From a virus: a stretch of 37,694 nt of DNA. The notes below the pieces were generated by a model, which searched no databases, was not told where the DNA came from, and was given only the letters and a program-made list of their open reading frames with translations. A program made the translations under genes and the position numbers. Numbering within the stretch: the first letter of the stretch is position 1; each line of letters opens with the position of its first letter. The stretch is from positions 1 through 37,694 of IMG/VR virus record IMGVR_UViG_3300029448_000135, one strand, 5' to 3'. Of the stretch, positions 17,367 through 25,727 are shown in pieces.

Positions 17367-17374
17367 TATAAATA
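17367..17374 (+). promoter_or_regulatory. Late promoter (TATAAATA) abutting a terminator
   Basis: Exact TATAAATA, 6 nt before the terminator hairpin at 17381. The expected start (about 6 nt past the box) falls at the hairpin base, so the portal transcript would begin with this stem-loop. Confidence 0.72.
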
Positions 17375-17380
17375 TCAAAT

Positions 17381-17413
17381 GGGGGATGGAATCCACTATC
17401 CCCCATTATTTTT
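17381..17413 (+). terminator. Intrinsic terminator after gene 19
   Basis: Seven-base-pair stem GGGGGAT/ATCCCCC (17381-17387 with 17398-17404), ten-nt loop, then an AT-rich tail ATTATTTTT. It ends the 18-19 unit. Confidence 0.8.
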
Positions 17414-17428
17414 ACTCGGAGAGGCATT

Positions 17429-18973
17429 TTGGCAGAAGATACCAACAGTTTAAAAGTCTTTGGTTTTGAAATTAAACGGGCGAATAAACAAAAAGGCAAA
17501 GAACAGTTACCTTCTATTGTACCACCATTAGATGATGATGGCGCTGGTTATGTTACAGCATCTGGAAGTTATTATGGATCATATATTGATCTGAGTGGAG
17601 ATCAAGCAAAAGACGATAAATCTTTAATCACAAAATATAGAGACTTAGCAACTCATCCCGAAGTTGATGCTGCAATTGAAGATATTGTAAATGAAGTAAT
17701 TTCTGGCGAAGACGATATTGTAGAGATTAACTTAGATAATGTTGAAACTTCAGACTCTATCAAAAAACAAATCAAAGAAGAGTTTGAAAGTATCTGTGGA
17801 ATGTTAGATTTTCAAAACTACGGGCATGATATTTTTCGCAGATACTACGTAGATGGACGTATTTACCATCACTTGGTAATAGACCCAAAGAGTCCACAAA
17901 CTGGAATTCAAGAAGTAAGACCTATTGATGCTACTAAGATTCGTAAAGTAAAAGAGGTCAAAAAAGAAAAAGATCCTGTTTCTGGCGCAAACATCGTCAA
18001 AAAGGTTGACGAATATTATATTTACAGTGAAGACAGAGCTGCAGCACATAGTATTCAAAGTGGAGGTAATTCTAAAGCGACCTCTGCTGTAAAATTATCT
18101 CCCGATTCAGTTAGTTATGTAACAAGTGGGTTATTAGATTCGGGAAGAAAAAAAGTAGTTTCTTACTTACATAAAGCAATCAAACCAATCAACCAATTGC
18201 GTATGATGGAAGATGCTTTGGTAATCTATCGTTTAGCAAGAGCACCTGAAAGACGTATTTTTTATATTGATGTAGGTAACTTACCTCGAGGTAAAGCAGA
18301 GCAATATCTTAAAGATATTATGGCTCGATACAGAAACAAACTTGTCTATGATGCAAACACTGGTGATCTTAAAAATGATCAAAAGCATATGTCTATGCTT
18401 GAAGACTTTTGGTTACCGAGACGTGAAGGTGGTAGAGGCACAGAGATTTCTACACTTCCCGGTGGTCAGAACTTAGGTGAAATTGATGACATCGTATATT
18501 TTCAAAAGAAAGTATATAAGTCTTTGAATGTTCCTGTCGGACGTATTAACCCTGAAGAACAATCTGGTGGATTACTTGGAAGAGCATCTGAAATCACTAG
18601 AGATGAGTATAAGTTCCAAAAATTTATTGATAGATTACGTCTCAGATTCTCTGAACTGTTTACAAATATCCTTAAAAAGCAATTGATGCTTAAAGGTATT
18701 ATTACAGAAGAAGATTGGAATACATGGAAAAAAAGCATCGTAATTGACTTTATCACAGATAACTATTTCACAGAATTAAAAGAAAGTGAAATTCTTCGTG
18801 AAAGAGTCAACATGTTGAGAGAAATCGAACCATACCTTGGCACATTTTATTCTAAGCAATGGGTCCAGAAAAATGTTCTGATGTTCACAGATGATGATAC
18901 TAAGAAGATGCAAAAAGATATGGAAGATGAAAAGAAATCTGGTGAAATCCCAGAACCTGACCCCGAAGAATAA
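17429..18973 (+). CDS. 20: Portal vertex protein gp20
   Basis: 514 residues (T4 gp20: 524), probably from TTG 17429 behind RBS CGGAGAGG. Conserved blocks include YRDLATHPEVDAAIEDIVNE, DGRIYHHLVID, RMMEDALVIYRLARAPERRI, FYIDVGNLP and the block from DFWLPRREGG to STLPGGQNLGE. gp20 is the dodecameric portal that starts prohead assembly, anchors the gp17 motor and later joins the neck. The charged C-terminal tail (DMEDEKKSGEIPEPDPEE) is normal for the family. Driven by the late promoter at 17367. Confidence 0.96.
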   Translation: MAEDTNSLKVFGFEIKRANKQKGKEQLPSIVPPLDDDGAGYVTASGSYYGSYIDLSGDQAKDDKSLITKYRDLATHPEVDAAIEDIVNEVISGEDDIVEINLDNVETSDSIKKQIKEEFESICGMLDFQNYGHDIFRRYYVDGRIYHHLVIDPKSPQTGIQEVRPIDATKIRKVKEVKKEKDPVSGANIVKKVDEYYIYSEDRAAAHSIQSGGNSKATSAVKLSPDSVSYVTSGLLDSGRKKVVSYLHKAIKPINQLRMMEDALVIYRLARAPERRIFYIDVGNLPRGKAEQYLKDIMARYRNKLVYDANTGDLKNDQKHMSMLEDFWLPRREGGRGTEISTLPGGQNLGEIDDIVYFQKKVYKSLNVPVGRINPEEQSGGLLGRASEITRDEYKFQKFIDRLRLRFSELFTNILKKQLMLKGIITEEDWNTWKKSIVIDFITDNYFTELKESEILRERVNMLREIEPYLGTFYSKQWVQKNVLMFTDDDTKKMQKDMEDEKKSGEIPEPDPEE

Positions 18974-18978
18974 ATTAT

Positions 18979-18986
18979 TATAAATA
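18979..18986 (+). promoter_or_regulatory. Late promoter (TATAAATA)
   Basis: Exact TATAAATA, 30 nt upstream of the gp67-like ATG and just after the gene 20 stop. It likely drives the prohead core, protease, scaffold and capsid genes up to the terminator at 22616. Confidence 0.75.
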
Positions 18987-19016
18987 TTATTGAATTATTT
19001 TAATAGGATAAAGTAA

Positions 19017-19229
19017 ATGACTGAAATTGTTGATTTTTTAAATAATGTTACAACTAAAAACTTTGTTGAAGCAGAAAAGCAGTTTAATGAATTGCTTAAT
19101 GACAAACTTTCATCACGTTTGGGTGATGAGAAAGCACGAGTCGCCAATCAAGTTTTTAATAATGCAACTGATGATGATACTGAAGAAGAAGAGCAAGTAG
19201 AAGTAGAAACAGAAGATGAAGACATTTAA
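19017..19229 (+). CDS. 67: Prohead core protein gp67-like
   Basis: 70 residues: a helical N-terminus (VEAEKQFNELLNDKLSSRLG, then EKARVANQVF) followed by a run of Asp/Glu (DDDTEEEEQVEVETEDEDI). T4 gp67 has the same size class and plan, and lies in the same place between 20 and 21. gp67 is a minor scaffold-core component needed for normal head shape and is cleaved to small peptides by gp21. The call rests on position and composition, since the family diverges quickly. Its 3' end overlaps the next gene by 14 nt. Confidence 0.75.
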   Translation: MTEIVDFLNNVTTKNFVEAEKQFNELLNDKLSSRLGDEKARVANQVFNNATDDDTEEEEQVEVETEDEDI

Positions 19230-19431
19230 AGAGTTTGCTAAAAATATTGCTCCACGTGGTCACAAGATCGTAAAGGTCTTTGATGTAAAGGGTGTTGAGA
19301 CAATGGTTACTATGAATAATAAAGGCAAATTTAATTTGATGTTTAATAATCAAGTAGTTGATACTTTTGATTCTCAAAAAGAAGCAATGAGAGCTGCCAA
19401 ACAATTCGGCAGCATGATGGGTAAAAGGTAG
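19216..19431 (+). CDS. Prohead core/internal head protein, gp68 position, with capsid-targeting-like N-terminus
   Basis: 71 basic residues. By position it corresponds to T4 gp68 (between 67 and 21), but I cannot confirm homology. The N-terminus MKTFKEFAKN resembles the capsid-targeting sequence of T4 internal head proteins (MKTYQEFIAE in IPIII). The rest (KVFDVKGVETMVTMNNKGKF...EAMRAAKQFGSMMGKR) reads like a small beta-sheet domain plus a basic helix, which could bind DNA. No (L/I)-x-E protease site is obvious. It overlaps the gp67-like gene by 14 nt. Confidence 0.6.
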   Translation: MKTFKEFAKNIAPRGHKIVKVFDVKGVETMVTMNNKGKFNLMFNNQVVDTFDSQKEAMRAAKQFGSMMGKR

Positions 19432-19437
19432 ATTCAA

Positions 19438-20088
19438 ATGAAACTGATCACAGAACATACAGAAGAAGTTTCTTACATTGTCGAAGCTAAAGAAGGCGGC
19501 GGTAAGAACTACATCATTGAAGGTATCTTTGCCCAAGCAGAACAGAAGAACCGCAATGGAAGAATTTATCCAAAAGCAATTTTGGAATCAGCAGTTTCTA
19601 AGTATGATACGGAGCAAGTGAAAACTCAAAGAGCAGTTGGTGAACTGAATCACCCCGCTGGTCCTATTATTAACTTAGATAAAGTATCTCACCGCATCAC
19701 CGAACTCAAGTGGAACGGCAATGATGTGATGGGAAAGGCACTTATTCTTGATACACCGAATGGTCAGATTGTGAAAGGTCTCTTAGATGGTGGTGTTAAG
19801 CTAGGTGTTTCAACTCGTGGAATGGGAACTCTTGAGCAAAAGGGTGGAGTGAACATGGTCGGTAAAGACTTTGTTTTAAACACCGTGGATATCGTACAAG
19901 ATCCATCTGCACCATCAGCTTTCGTTAATGGAATTATGGAAGGTGTGGAGTGGATTTGGAATAACGGTGTCTTGGAAGCCCAAGAACTTGAAAGAATTGA
20001 GACTGAAATTAAAAATGCTTCTAGGTCTGACCGCAGTGCGGTTGAGATTCGGGAGTTTAAGAATTTCCTCTCTAAGATCAATCTTTAA
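19438..20088 (+). CDS. 21: Prohead core protease gp21
   Basis: 216 residues (T4 gp21: 212). A U35-type serine protease of the herpesvirus-assemblin fold: catalytic His in GELNHP (H72) and Ser in GVSTRG (S125), with conserved NRNGRIYPK near the start and VDIVQDPSAPSAFV downstream. It matures the prohead by cutting scaffold gp22, core proteins and capsid gp23 after (L/I)-x-E sites, then destroys itself. RBS AAAAGG lies before ATG. It sits between core and scaffold genes, as in T4. Confidence 0.95.
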   Translation: MKLITEHTEEVSYIVEAKEGGGKNYIIEGIFAQAEQKNRNGRIYPKAILESAVSKYDTEQVKTQRAVGELNHPAGPIINLDKVSHRITELKWNGNDVMGKALILDTPNGQIVKGLLDGGVKLGVSTRGMGTLEQKGGVNMVGKDFVLNTVDIVQDPSAPSAFVNGIMEGVEWIWNNGVLEAQELERIETEIKNASRSDRSAVEIREFKNFLSKINL

Positions 20089-20101
20089 TAGGAGATAAAA
20101 A

Positions 20102-21208
20102 ATGTCCGAACAAGAACTGTATGATGACATTGAATCTGTTGAAGAGGTTATTGAGGAAGATATTTCCGAAGACTCTGAGACTGATGAAGTGTCTGAAGCA
20201 AAAGATGGTGTGGAAACAGAAAAGGCTGCTGTCGATTCTGTAAATAAAGCATCCGATGCAACTAAGCAGGCTGCAGTCCCCGGTGGTGTCGCTAATAAAG
20301 GCGAGCAAATGCCAAAGACTAAAGCTGGTATGATCAGTGCGATGTATGGCAGAATGAATGCTATGCGGAAACAAGACCTTATGGCTTCTTACGATAAAAT
20401 GATGAATGCTATGGCTCATCCTGATAAAAAGGATGATGACATGAAAGAAATGTCTCATGGCAAAAAGAAGAAGATGGAATCTGTAGAGATTGATTTCTCT
20501 GCTGATCTTGGCGCTCTTGTTGAGTCTGAAGCAACTCTTTCCGAAGGATTTAAGGATAAGGCAGCTGTTATCTTTGAAGCAGCAATCAAATCCAAAATTT
20601 CTGAAGAAGTTGATCGCATTGAAACTGAACTTCAAGAAGAATTTGACGAAGAACTCAAAACCACTCGTGAAGAGATGGTAGAGCAAATCGACGGATACTT
20701 GAACTACGTTGTAGAAAAGTTCATGGAAGAGAACAAACTCGCTATCGAGCATGGTCTCCGCACTGAACTTGCAGAAGACTTTATGAACGGTCTTAAGAAC
20801 CTGTTCACTGAGTCTTATGTAGACGTACCAGAGTCCAAAGTTGATTTGGTTGATGAGTTAGGAACTCAGGTTCGTGAACTTGAAGAAAAACTCAATGAAA
20901 CCACAGAACAATCTATCCGTATGAACGGTGAACTGGAAGAACTGAAGCGTGATGCTATCATCCGTGAATATTCCCGTGATCTGGCTGAAACACAGGTAGA
21001 GAAGTTGAAATCCCTCGCTGAAGATATTGATTTCGAAGATGAAGAAACTTTCGCTCAGAAGGTATCTACCATCAAGGAATCGTACTTCACTAAGAAAACT
21101 CCATCTGTTGTAGGTGAAGAAATTGATGAGTCTGTAGAAGAAGAGGAAGTTCCTGCTTCTATGGCTCGCTACGTTTCTGCACTGAGACAAACTCACAAAC
21201 AAAAATAA
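20102..21208 (+). CDS. 22: Prohead core scaffold protein gp22
   Basis: 368 residues, longer than T4 gp22 (269). Very acidic and helical: an N-terminal Asp/Glu-rich region, a Met/Lys segment (PKTKAGMISAMYGRMNAMRK), a coiled-coil middle (EEVDRIETELQEEFDEELKT) and a conserved C-terminal part (LVDELGTQVRELEEKLNETT). gp22 is the major scaffold around which gp23 assembles, and gp21 degrades it afterwards. RBS TAGGAG precedes ATG. Position between 21 and 23 makes the call firm. Confidence 0.9.
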   Translation: MSEQELYDDIESVEEVIEEDISEDSETDEVSEAKDGVETEKAAVDSVNKASDATKQAAVPGGVANKGEQMPKTKAGMISAMYGRMNAMRKQDLMASYDKMMNAMAHPDKKDDDMKEMSHGKKKKMESVEIDFSADLGALVESEATLSEGFKDKAAVIFEAAIKSKISEEVDRIETELQEEFDEELKTTREEMVEQIDGYLNYVVEKFMEENKLAIEHGLRTELAEDFMNGLKNLFTESYVDVPESKVDLVDELGTQVRELEEKLNETTEQSIRMNGELEELKRDAIIREYSRDLAETQVEKLKSLAEDIDFEDEETFAQKVSTIKESYFTKKTPSVVGEEIDESVEEEEVPASMARYVSALRQTHKQK

Positions 21209-21227
21209 GAAAGAAGGTGTATCAATT

Positions 21228-22586
21228 ATGACTCCCAATACTTCTTACGATAAACTCGTACAAAAGTGGGCACCAGTACTGAATGAAGAAACTGCTGGTC
21301 CAATTTCCGATCATTACCGCAAGCAAGTAACTGCGGCAATCCTTGAAAACCAAGAAAAAGCAATGCGTGAAGAAGCTTCTCAGTCTTCTTTTGGCATGAT
21401 TAACGAGTATGGCACAGAAACTACAAATGTTGATAAGTTCGATCCAGTACTGATTTCTCTGGTTCGTCGTGCTATGCCTAACCTGATTGCATACGATGTA
21501 TGTGGTGTACAACCAATGACTGGTCCAACTGGTCTCATCTTTGCGATGAAGTCCCGTTATAAGACTACTCGTGCTGGCACTACTTCTGGTGACGAAGCAC
21601 TGTTCGACGAAGCACTCACTGGTTTCTCTGGTGACTCTGCATTCAATCAGTCTACTGCTTCCACATCAGCTGATCCAGCTGGTTTGTCTGGTACTAACTA
21701 CGACTCCGACTCAACTGGTGATGATGCTAGACAAACTTCTATTGCTGGTGCTGGTATGCCTACTGCTGATGCAGAAGGTCTTGGCGACGGAACTAACTCC
21801 GCATTCGCTGAAATGGGTTTCACCATTGAAAAGCAAACAGTAACTGCTAAGTCCCGTGCACTCAAGGCTGAGTACACAATGGAACTAGCACAAGACCTGA
21901 AAGCAATCCACGGTCTTGACGCTGAGACAGAACTCGCTAACATTCTGTCTGCTGAAATCCTTGCGGAAATTAACCGTGAAGTGATTCGTACCATTAACTC
22001 CCAAGCAAAGACTGGTGCTACTACTGTAACTGGTTCTACTTCTACTCAGGGTATCTTTGACCTGAACGTAGATGCTGACGGTCGTTGGTCGGTAGAGAAG
22101 TTCAAAGGACTGATCTTCCAGCTCGAGCGTGAAGCAAACCAGATTGCTAAGGACACAAGACGTGGCCGTGGTAACTTCATCATCTGTTCGTCTGACGTAG
22201 CATCCGCAATGGCTGCTGCTGGCATGCTGGACTACACTCCTGCACTGAATGCTAACCTTAACGTTGATGACACAGGCAACACTTTTGCTGGTGTTCTGAA
22301 CGGCAAGCACAGAGTATACATTGACCCATATGCAGTTTCTGACTATGTAACTGTTGGTTACAAGGGATCCAATGCATACGACGCTGGTGTATTCTACTGT
22401 CCATACGTGCCTCTGACTATGGTTCGTGCAATTGGTGAGAACACTTTCCAGCCTAAGATTGGATTCAAGACACGTTACGGCATGGCTTCGAACCCATTCG
22501 TAGGTGGCACTCCTTCTGATGGTCTGGCTCCAGTTAAGACCAATCAGTACTACCGTATCTTCCGTGTAGACAACATCTTGGCATAA
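21228..22586 (+). CDS. 23: Major capsid protein gp23
   Basis: 452 residues (T4 gp23: 521), HK97 fold. Key blocks: SLVRRAMPNLIAYDVCGVQP, GPTGLIFAMKSRY, ALKAEYTMELAQDLKAIHGL, EILAEINREVIRTINSQA and GNFIICSSDVASAM. The likely gp21 cleavage site is INE (58-60), close to the T4 site after residue 65, leaving about 392 residues. G+C is clearly higher than in the replication genes, as expected from strong expression. No gp24-type vertex paralogue is present in the window. It ends before a late promoter and terminator. Confidence 0.97.
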   Translation: MTPNTSYDKLVQKWAPVLNEETAGPISDHYRKQVTAAILENQEKAMREEASQSSFGMINEYGTETTNVDKFDPVLISLVRRAMPNLIAYDVCGVQPMTGPTGLIFAMKSRYKTTRAGTTSGDEALFDEALTGFSGDSAFNQSTASTSADPAGLSGTNYDSDSTGDDARQTSIAGAGMPTADAEGLGDGTNSAFAEMGFTIEKQTVTAKSRALKAEYTMELAQDLKAIHGLDAETELANILSAEILAEINREVIRTINSQAKTGATTVTGSTSTQGIFDLNVDADGRWSVEKFKGLIFQLEREANQIAKDTRRGRGNFIICSSDVASAMAAAGMLDYTPALNANLNVDDTGNTFAGVLNGKHRVYIDPYAVSDYVTVGYKGSNAYDAGVFYCPYVPLTMVRAIGENTFQPKIGFKTRYGMASNPFVGGTPSDGLAPVKTNQYYRIFRVDNILA

Positions 22587-22605
22587 TAATAACTATAACT
22601 GCCAA

Positions 22606-22613
22606 TATAAATA
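22606..22613 (+). promoter_or_regulatory. Late promoter (TATAAATA) abutting a terminator
   Basis: Exact TATAAATA ending 2 nt before the terminator stem at 22616, the same arrangement as at 17367. The start site would fall in the 5' arm of the hairpin. Confidence 0.72.
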
Positions 22614-22615
22614 CT

Positions 22616-22643
22616 GGGGGAGCAAACGCTCCCCCTTTTTTTT
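22616..22643 (+). terminator. Strong intrinsic terminator after gene 23
   Basis: Perfect eight-base-pair stem GGGGGAGC/GCTCCCCC (22616-22623 with 22628-22635), loop AAAC, followed by eight T. It ends the long prohead-capsid transcript. Confidence 0.93.
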
Positions 22644-22657
22644 ATTTGGAGTAAAAA

Positions 22658-23167
22658 ATGACATTAACCGCAAATAAGAATTACTTGCAACCCACAGGAT
22701 TTAAAATTGTCATTAGTAGAGAAAATTATCCTAATTTAGAATTCTTTGCTCAGTCGATAAACCATCCAGATGTTACTCTGACTGGACCAAACATTCCATA
22801 TCCCCGTATTGAAAATGTAAACTTTCCTGGAGATGCATTGGGATATTCCGAACTTGGAATTTCTTTTATCTTAGATGAAGAAATTGAGTCTTATACTGAA
22901 CTATATAATTGGATGGTAGGTATTGTAAACAATGACTTTGTGCCTCAACAGGGAAGGACTCAAAGAGTTAATCCGCAGGTGCCCACACAGGCAGATATTT
23001 CTATTTCGATTCTTTCTAGTCATAATAATGAAAATAAAAGAATTTTATATAAAGGGTGCAACCCAACATCTTTAAGTGGTCTTCAATTAACCTCTATCGC
23101 TTCAAGTGTAGAATATTTAACATTTGATGGATCTTTTTCATTTACGAGCTTTGATATCAGAGGATAA
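22658..23167 (+). CDS. Tail tube-superfamily (gp19-like) structural protein
   Basis: 169 residues, RBS TTGGAG. The pattern FKIVISRENYPNLEFFAQSI, then a proline-rich IPYPRIENVNFPGDALGYSE and LDEEIESYTELYNWMVGIVN, matches the plan of T4 gp19-like tube proteins (hydrophobic strand, P-x-P loop, GD.L, ...YNW), but it is distinct from gene 19. Genes of this kind often sit after gene 23 in marine T4-like phages and are annotated as virion proteins. It may be a tube-baseplate adaptor; gp3 is a positional alternative I consider less likely. Late promoter at 22606. Confidence 0.6.
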   Translation: MTLTANKNYLQPTGFKIVISRENYPNLEFFAQSINHPDVTLTGPNIPYPRIENVNFPGDALGYSELGISFILDEEIESYTELYNWMVGIVNNDFVPQQGRTQRVNPQVPTQADISISILSSHNNENKRILYKGCNPTSLSGLQLTSIASSVEYLTFDGSFSFTSFDIRG

Positions 23168-23178
23168 TATAGTATAAT
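23151..23178 (+). promoter_or_regulatory. Possible sigma70-type promoter for uvsY-uvsW
   Basis: TTGATA (23151) and TATAAT (23173) with 16 bp between. The start would fall inside the small membrane-protein gene, so it would serve uvsY and uvsW rather than that gene. The -35 lies in coding sequence, hence moderate confidence. Confidence 0.4.
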
Positions 23179-23180
23179 AT

Positions 23181-23390
23181 ATGAATAGTCAAAAAAGATG
23201 GCTTGTATTCTGGGCTAGAACTGTTGGTATGCCCATTGGAGTACATGATGAAGACAAACCAACAGACTTACCAATTAAAATGGTAGACGTATATAGAGCA
23301 TTATTATTCAGAACCTTTTGGATAGTTTTACACATATTGACCTGTGTATTTATTATTGCTGGGAATGGCAGGACATTAGGATTCTGGTAA
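23181..23390 (+). CDS. Small single-pass membrane protein
   Basis: 69 residues. The N-terminal half is hydrophilic (MNSQKRWLVFWARTVGMPIG, then HDEDKPTDLP); the C-terminal half has one transmembrane helix (LFRTFWIVLHILTCVFIIAG). Similar short proteins occur between 23 and uvsY in related phages, but I know of no function. The RBS is weak (AGGA about 16 nt upstream). Being upstream of uvsY, it may be expressed late with the preceding structural gene. Confidence 0.6.
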   Translation: MNSQKRWLVFWARTVGMPIGVHDEDKPTDLPIKMVDVYRALLFRTFWIVLHILTCVFIIAGNGRTLGFW

Positions 23391-23407
23391 ATTGAGGATA
23401 TTTTATA

Positions 23408-23857
23408 ATGAAACTGGACTTACAAAGCATACTGGAGATGTGGAAAAATGATTGCAAAATTTCTGAACTTAGTCTTGACGATGAATCTAGGAAAACACCA
23501 TCCCTTCACGCCAAGTACTTGGAACTTTACTCGCTCACGAAACTTAAACTCAAGAGAGTTGAACTTGATCAGAAAACGCTTCTAAAAGAGAAGTGGGAAT
23601 ATTATAATGGTAAGATGGATCCAGAGACTATTCAAGAGAAGGGTTGGAAGTTTGACCCCTTCAATGGGTTAAAAGTTCTCAAAGGAGACATGAATCATTA
23701 TTATGACTCTGATACTGACATTCAGGCATCAGAAGAGAAAGTTGTCTACTATAAAACTATACTAGATACACTAGATGAAATAATTAATAACTTGAAATGG
23801 AGACACTCCACAATCAAGAATATGATTGATTGGAGACGTTTCGAAGCTGGTGGATAA
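23408..23857 (+). CDS. uvsY: Recombination mediator UvsY
   Basis: 149 residues (T4 UvsY: 137). The pattern matches UvsY: SLHAKYLELYSLTKLKLKRV, then KTLLKEKWEYYNGKMD, and the C-terminal signature IKNMIDWRRFEAGG (T4 ends MRAFEAGK). UvsY loads the UvsX recombinase on gp32-coated ssDNA during recombination-dependent replication. RBS GAGGAT. Its stop shares a base with the uvsW start (TAATG). UvsX and gp32 are not in the window. Confidence 0.88.
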   Translation: MKLDLQSILEMWKNDCKISELSLDDESRKTPSLHAKYLELYSLTKLKLKRVELDQKTLLKEKWEYYNGKMDPETIQEKGWKFDPFNGLKVLKGDMNHYYDSDTDIQASEEKVVYYKTILDTLDEIINNLKWRHSTIKNMIDWRRFEAGG

Positions 23858-25338
23858 TGACAGACTTATTAGTTAGACAAAAAAACTACTCCGCATTACA
23901 AATTCAATGTGAACCTCATGTAGCAAATGAGTTGAATGATTTCTTTTCATTTGAAACTCCCGGATACAAATATATGCCATCATACAAGAATGGTAGATGG
24001 GATGGTAAAACACGATTATTTAATGTTCGGAATAATGAACTTCCTGTTGGTTTATGGGAATATTTGTCTGACTTTACCTCTCCTAGAAATTATGAGGTTG
24101 AAATTGATTATGATAATCAGTATGGTACACCAGATACAAAACTTTCAGTCGACCCCAAAGAAGTTTATGATTTTATTCAAAAATTAAAACTACCTTTTGA
24201 AGTAAGAGATTATCAGTTTGATGCTATATGCCAAGCATTGCAGTCTAAACGTGCCATTTTACTTTCTCCTACAGGTTCAGGTAAGTCTCTTATTATTTAC
24301 GTTTTAATGATGTGGTATTTAGAGCATTATAAAAAACGTATTCTGATTGTAGTACCTACAACTTCACTCGTACAGCAGATGTTTTCTGATTTTGATAATT
24401 ATGGATTAGAGGCGAGAGAGGTTTGCCATCGTATCTATTCTGGAATGCCCAAACATGATATTAAACAAAGGGTTTTTATTTCAACTTGGCAGTCAATTTA
24501 TAAACTACCTAGTACGTGGTTCGAACAATTTGGATGTATATTTGGCGATGAAGTTCATAATTTCAAAGCAAAGTCACTATCCGGACTAATGAACAAATCT
24601 AGAGAAGCAGAGTTTCGTATTGGTACTACAGGGACTTTAGATGGTACACAATGTCATAAATTAGTTTTAGAAGGTTTGTTTGGTAGAGTGTATAAGGTCA
24701 CAACTACTAAAAAACTAATGGACAATGATACACTTGCAGAATTAAAGATAAAAATACTTGCATTGAAATATCCTCCTGAAGTTTCAAAGGACATTATAAA
24801 TAGTAAGGATTACCACTATGAAGTAGACTTTATTGTTGGTAATATTAAGCGAAATAGACTCATTACAAATTTAGCACTAGATCAAGAGGGTAATACACTA
24901 GTGCTGTTTCAGTTTGTAGAAAAGCATGGAAAAATTCTTTACGATTTAATCAAGGATAAAGCACATGAGCGGCGTAAGATTTTCTTTGTATCAGGAGAGG
25001 TTGATTCTGAAGTCAGAGAAGAAATACGTGGCATCGTCGAGCAGCAAAAAAATGCTATCATTGTTGCTAGCCTTGGCACGTTCTCCACAGGGGTAAATAT
25101 TCGCAATCTTCATAACATTATTTTTGCATCACCTTCTAAGTCTCAGGTAAAGGTTCTACAATCTATTGGTCGTGGTCTTAGAAAGTCTGAAGATGGTAGA
25201 GCAACTACACTTTATGATTTGATGGATGACATGCATTATAGGCAAAAAAAGAATTATACACTCTTACATGGTCTGGAAAGAATGAAGATATATAAGAAAG
25301 AAGAATTTGATTATGAGGTTTTTGAGGTGAAACTATGA
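23857..25338 (+). CDS. uvsW: RNA-DNA/recombination helicase UvsW
   Basis: 493 residues from ATG 23857 (an upstream in-frame ATG at 23830 lies inside uvsY and is rejected). An SF2 helicase with an N-terminal UvsW domain (YKYMPSYKNGRWDGKTRLF), Q motif RDYQ (117-120), Walker A SPTGSGKS (K143), DEVH (231-234) and motif VI QSIGRGLRKSEDGR. T4 UvsW (503 residues) unwinds R-loops and branched DNA, switching replication from origin- to recombination-dependent mode. Coupled to uvsY upstream and to the next gene by ATGA. Confidence 0.95.
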   Translation: MTDLLVRQKNYSALQIQCEPHVANELNDFFSFETPGYKYMPSYKNGRWDGKTRLFNVRNNELPVGLWEYLSDFTSPRNYEVEIDYDNQYGTPDTKLSVDPKEVYDFIQKLKLPFEVRDYQFDAICQALQSKRAILLSPTGSGKSLIIYVLMMWYLEHYKKRILIVVPTTSLVQQMFSDFDNYGLEAREVCHRIYSGMPKHDIKQRVFISTWQSIYKLPSTWFEQFGCIFGDEVHNFKAKSLSGLMNKSREAEFRIGTTGTLDGTQCHKLVLEGLFGRVYKVTTTKKLMDNDTLAELKIKILALKYPPEVSKDIINSKDYHYEVDFIVGNIKRNRLITNLALDQEGNTLVLFQFVEKHGKILYDLIKDKAHERRKIFFVSGEVDSEVREEIRGIVEQQKNAIIVASLGTFSTGVNIRNLHNIIFASPSKSQVKVLQSIGRGLRKSEDGRATTLYDLMDDMHYRQKKNYTLLHGLERMKIYKKEEFDYEVFEVKL

Positions 25339-25727
25339 GTGAATTAGAGAATTATGGAAAGGCGTTCGAAGACGAAAGACCTCGTGTGTTTAAATTAGTC
25401 ACAGGTGAAGAAATTGTCACAACTGTAATTCGCACAGATGATCAATATTTCATAATTGAAGTTCCCTTAGAAATTAGGTATAACTCTATAAAACAATCTT
25501 TATTTTTAACTAAATGGATGTTTGGTGCTGATTATTCTAAAGTTATGACTCTGTCAGGTTCTTCAATTATCTCTGTTTCTACACCTGAAGATATTGTTAG
25601 TGAAAATTATGCTGAATACAGAAAGCAATTAATCGAAGGTCTGTTAGAAGAAACAGAAGATGCAAATAAAGAAGAATATTCTCAGATGGATATTGAATCT
25701 GATGAAGATACTCCAACGTTCCATTAA
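25335..25727 (+). CDS. Conserved phage protein of unknown function, possibly Sm-like N-terminal fold
   Basis: 130 residues. The N-terminal half (VFKLVTGEEIVTTVIRTDDQ, YFIIEVPLEIRY) reads like a short five-stranded Sm-like barrel, a pattern only; the C-terminus is acidic and probably unstructured (ETEDANKEEYSQMDIESDED). Genes of this type sit between uvsW and 55 in related phages, but I know of no assigned role. It overlaps uvsW by ATGA and ends the uvsY-uvsW operon. Confidence 0.6.
   Translation: MSELENYGKAFEDERPRVFKLVTGEEIVTTVIRTDDQYFIIEVPLEIRYNSIKQSLFLTKWMFGADYSKVMTLSGSSIISVSTPEDIVSENYAEYRKQLIEGLLEETEDANKEEYSQMDIESDEDTPTFH

Noticed and set aside
16896-17396. Antisense open frame (166 codons) over gene 19
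   Set aside because: Shadow of the tube gene, with no RBS or motif.
24795-24802. TATAAATA inside uvsW
   Set aside because: Matches the late box but lies mid-gene with no nearby downstream start; chance in AT-rich coding DNA is likely.
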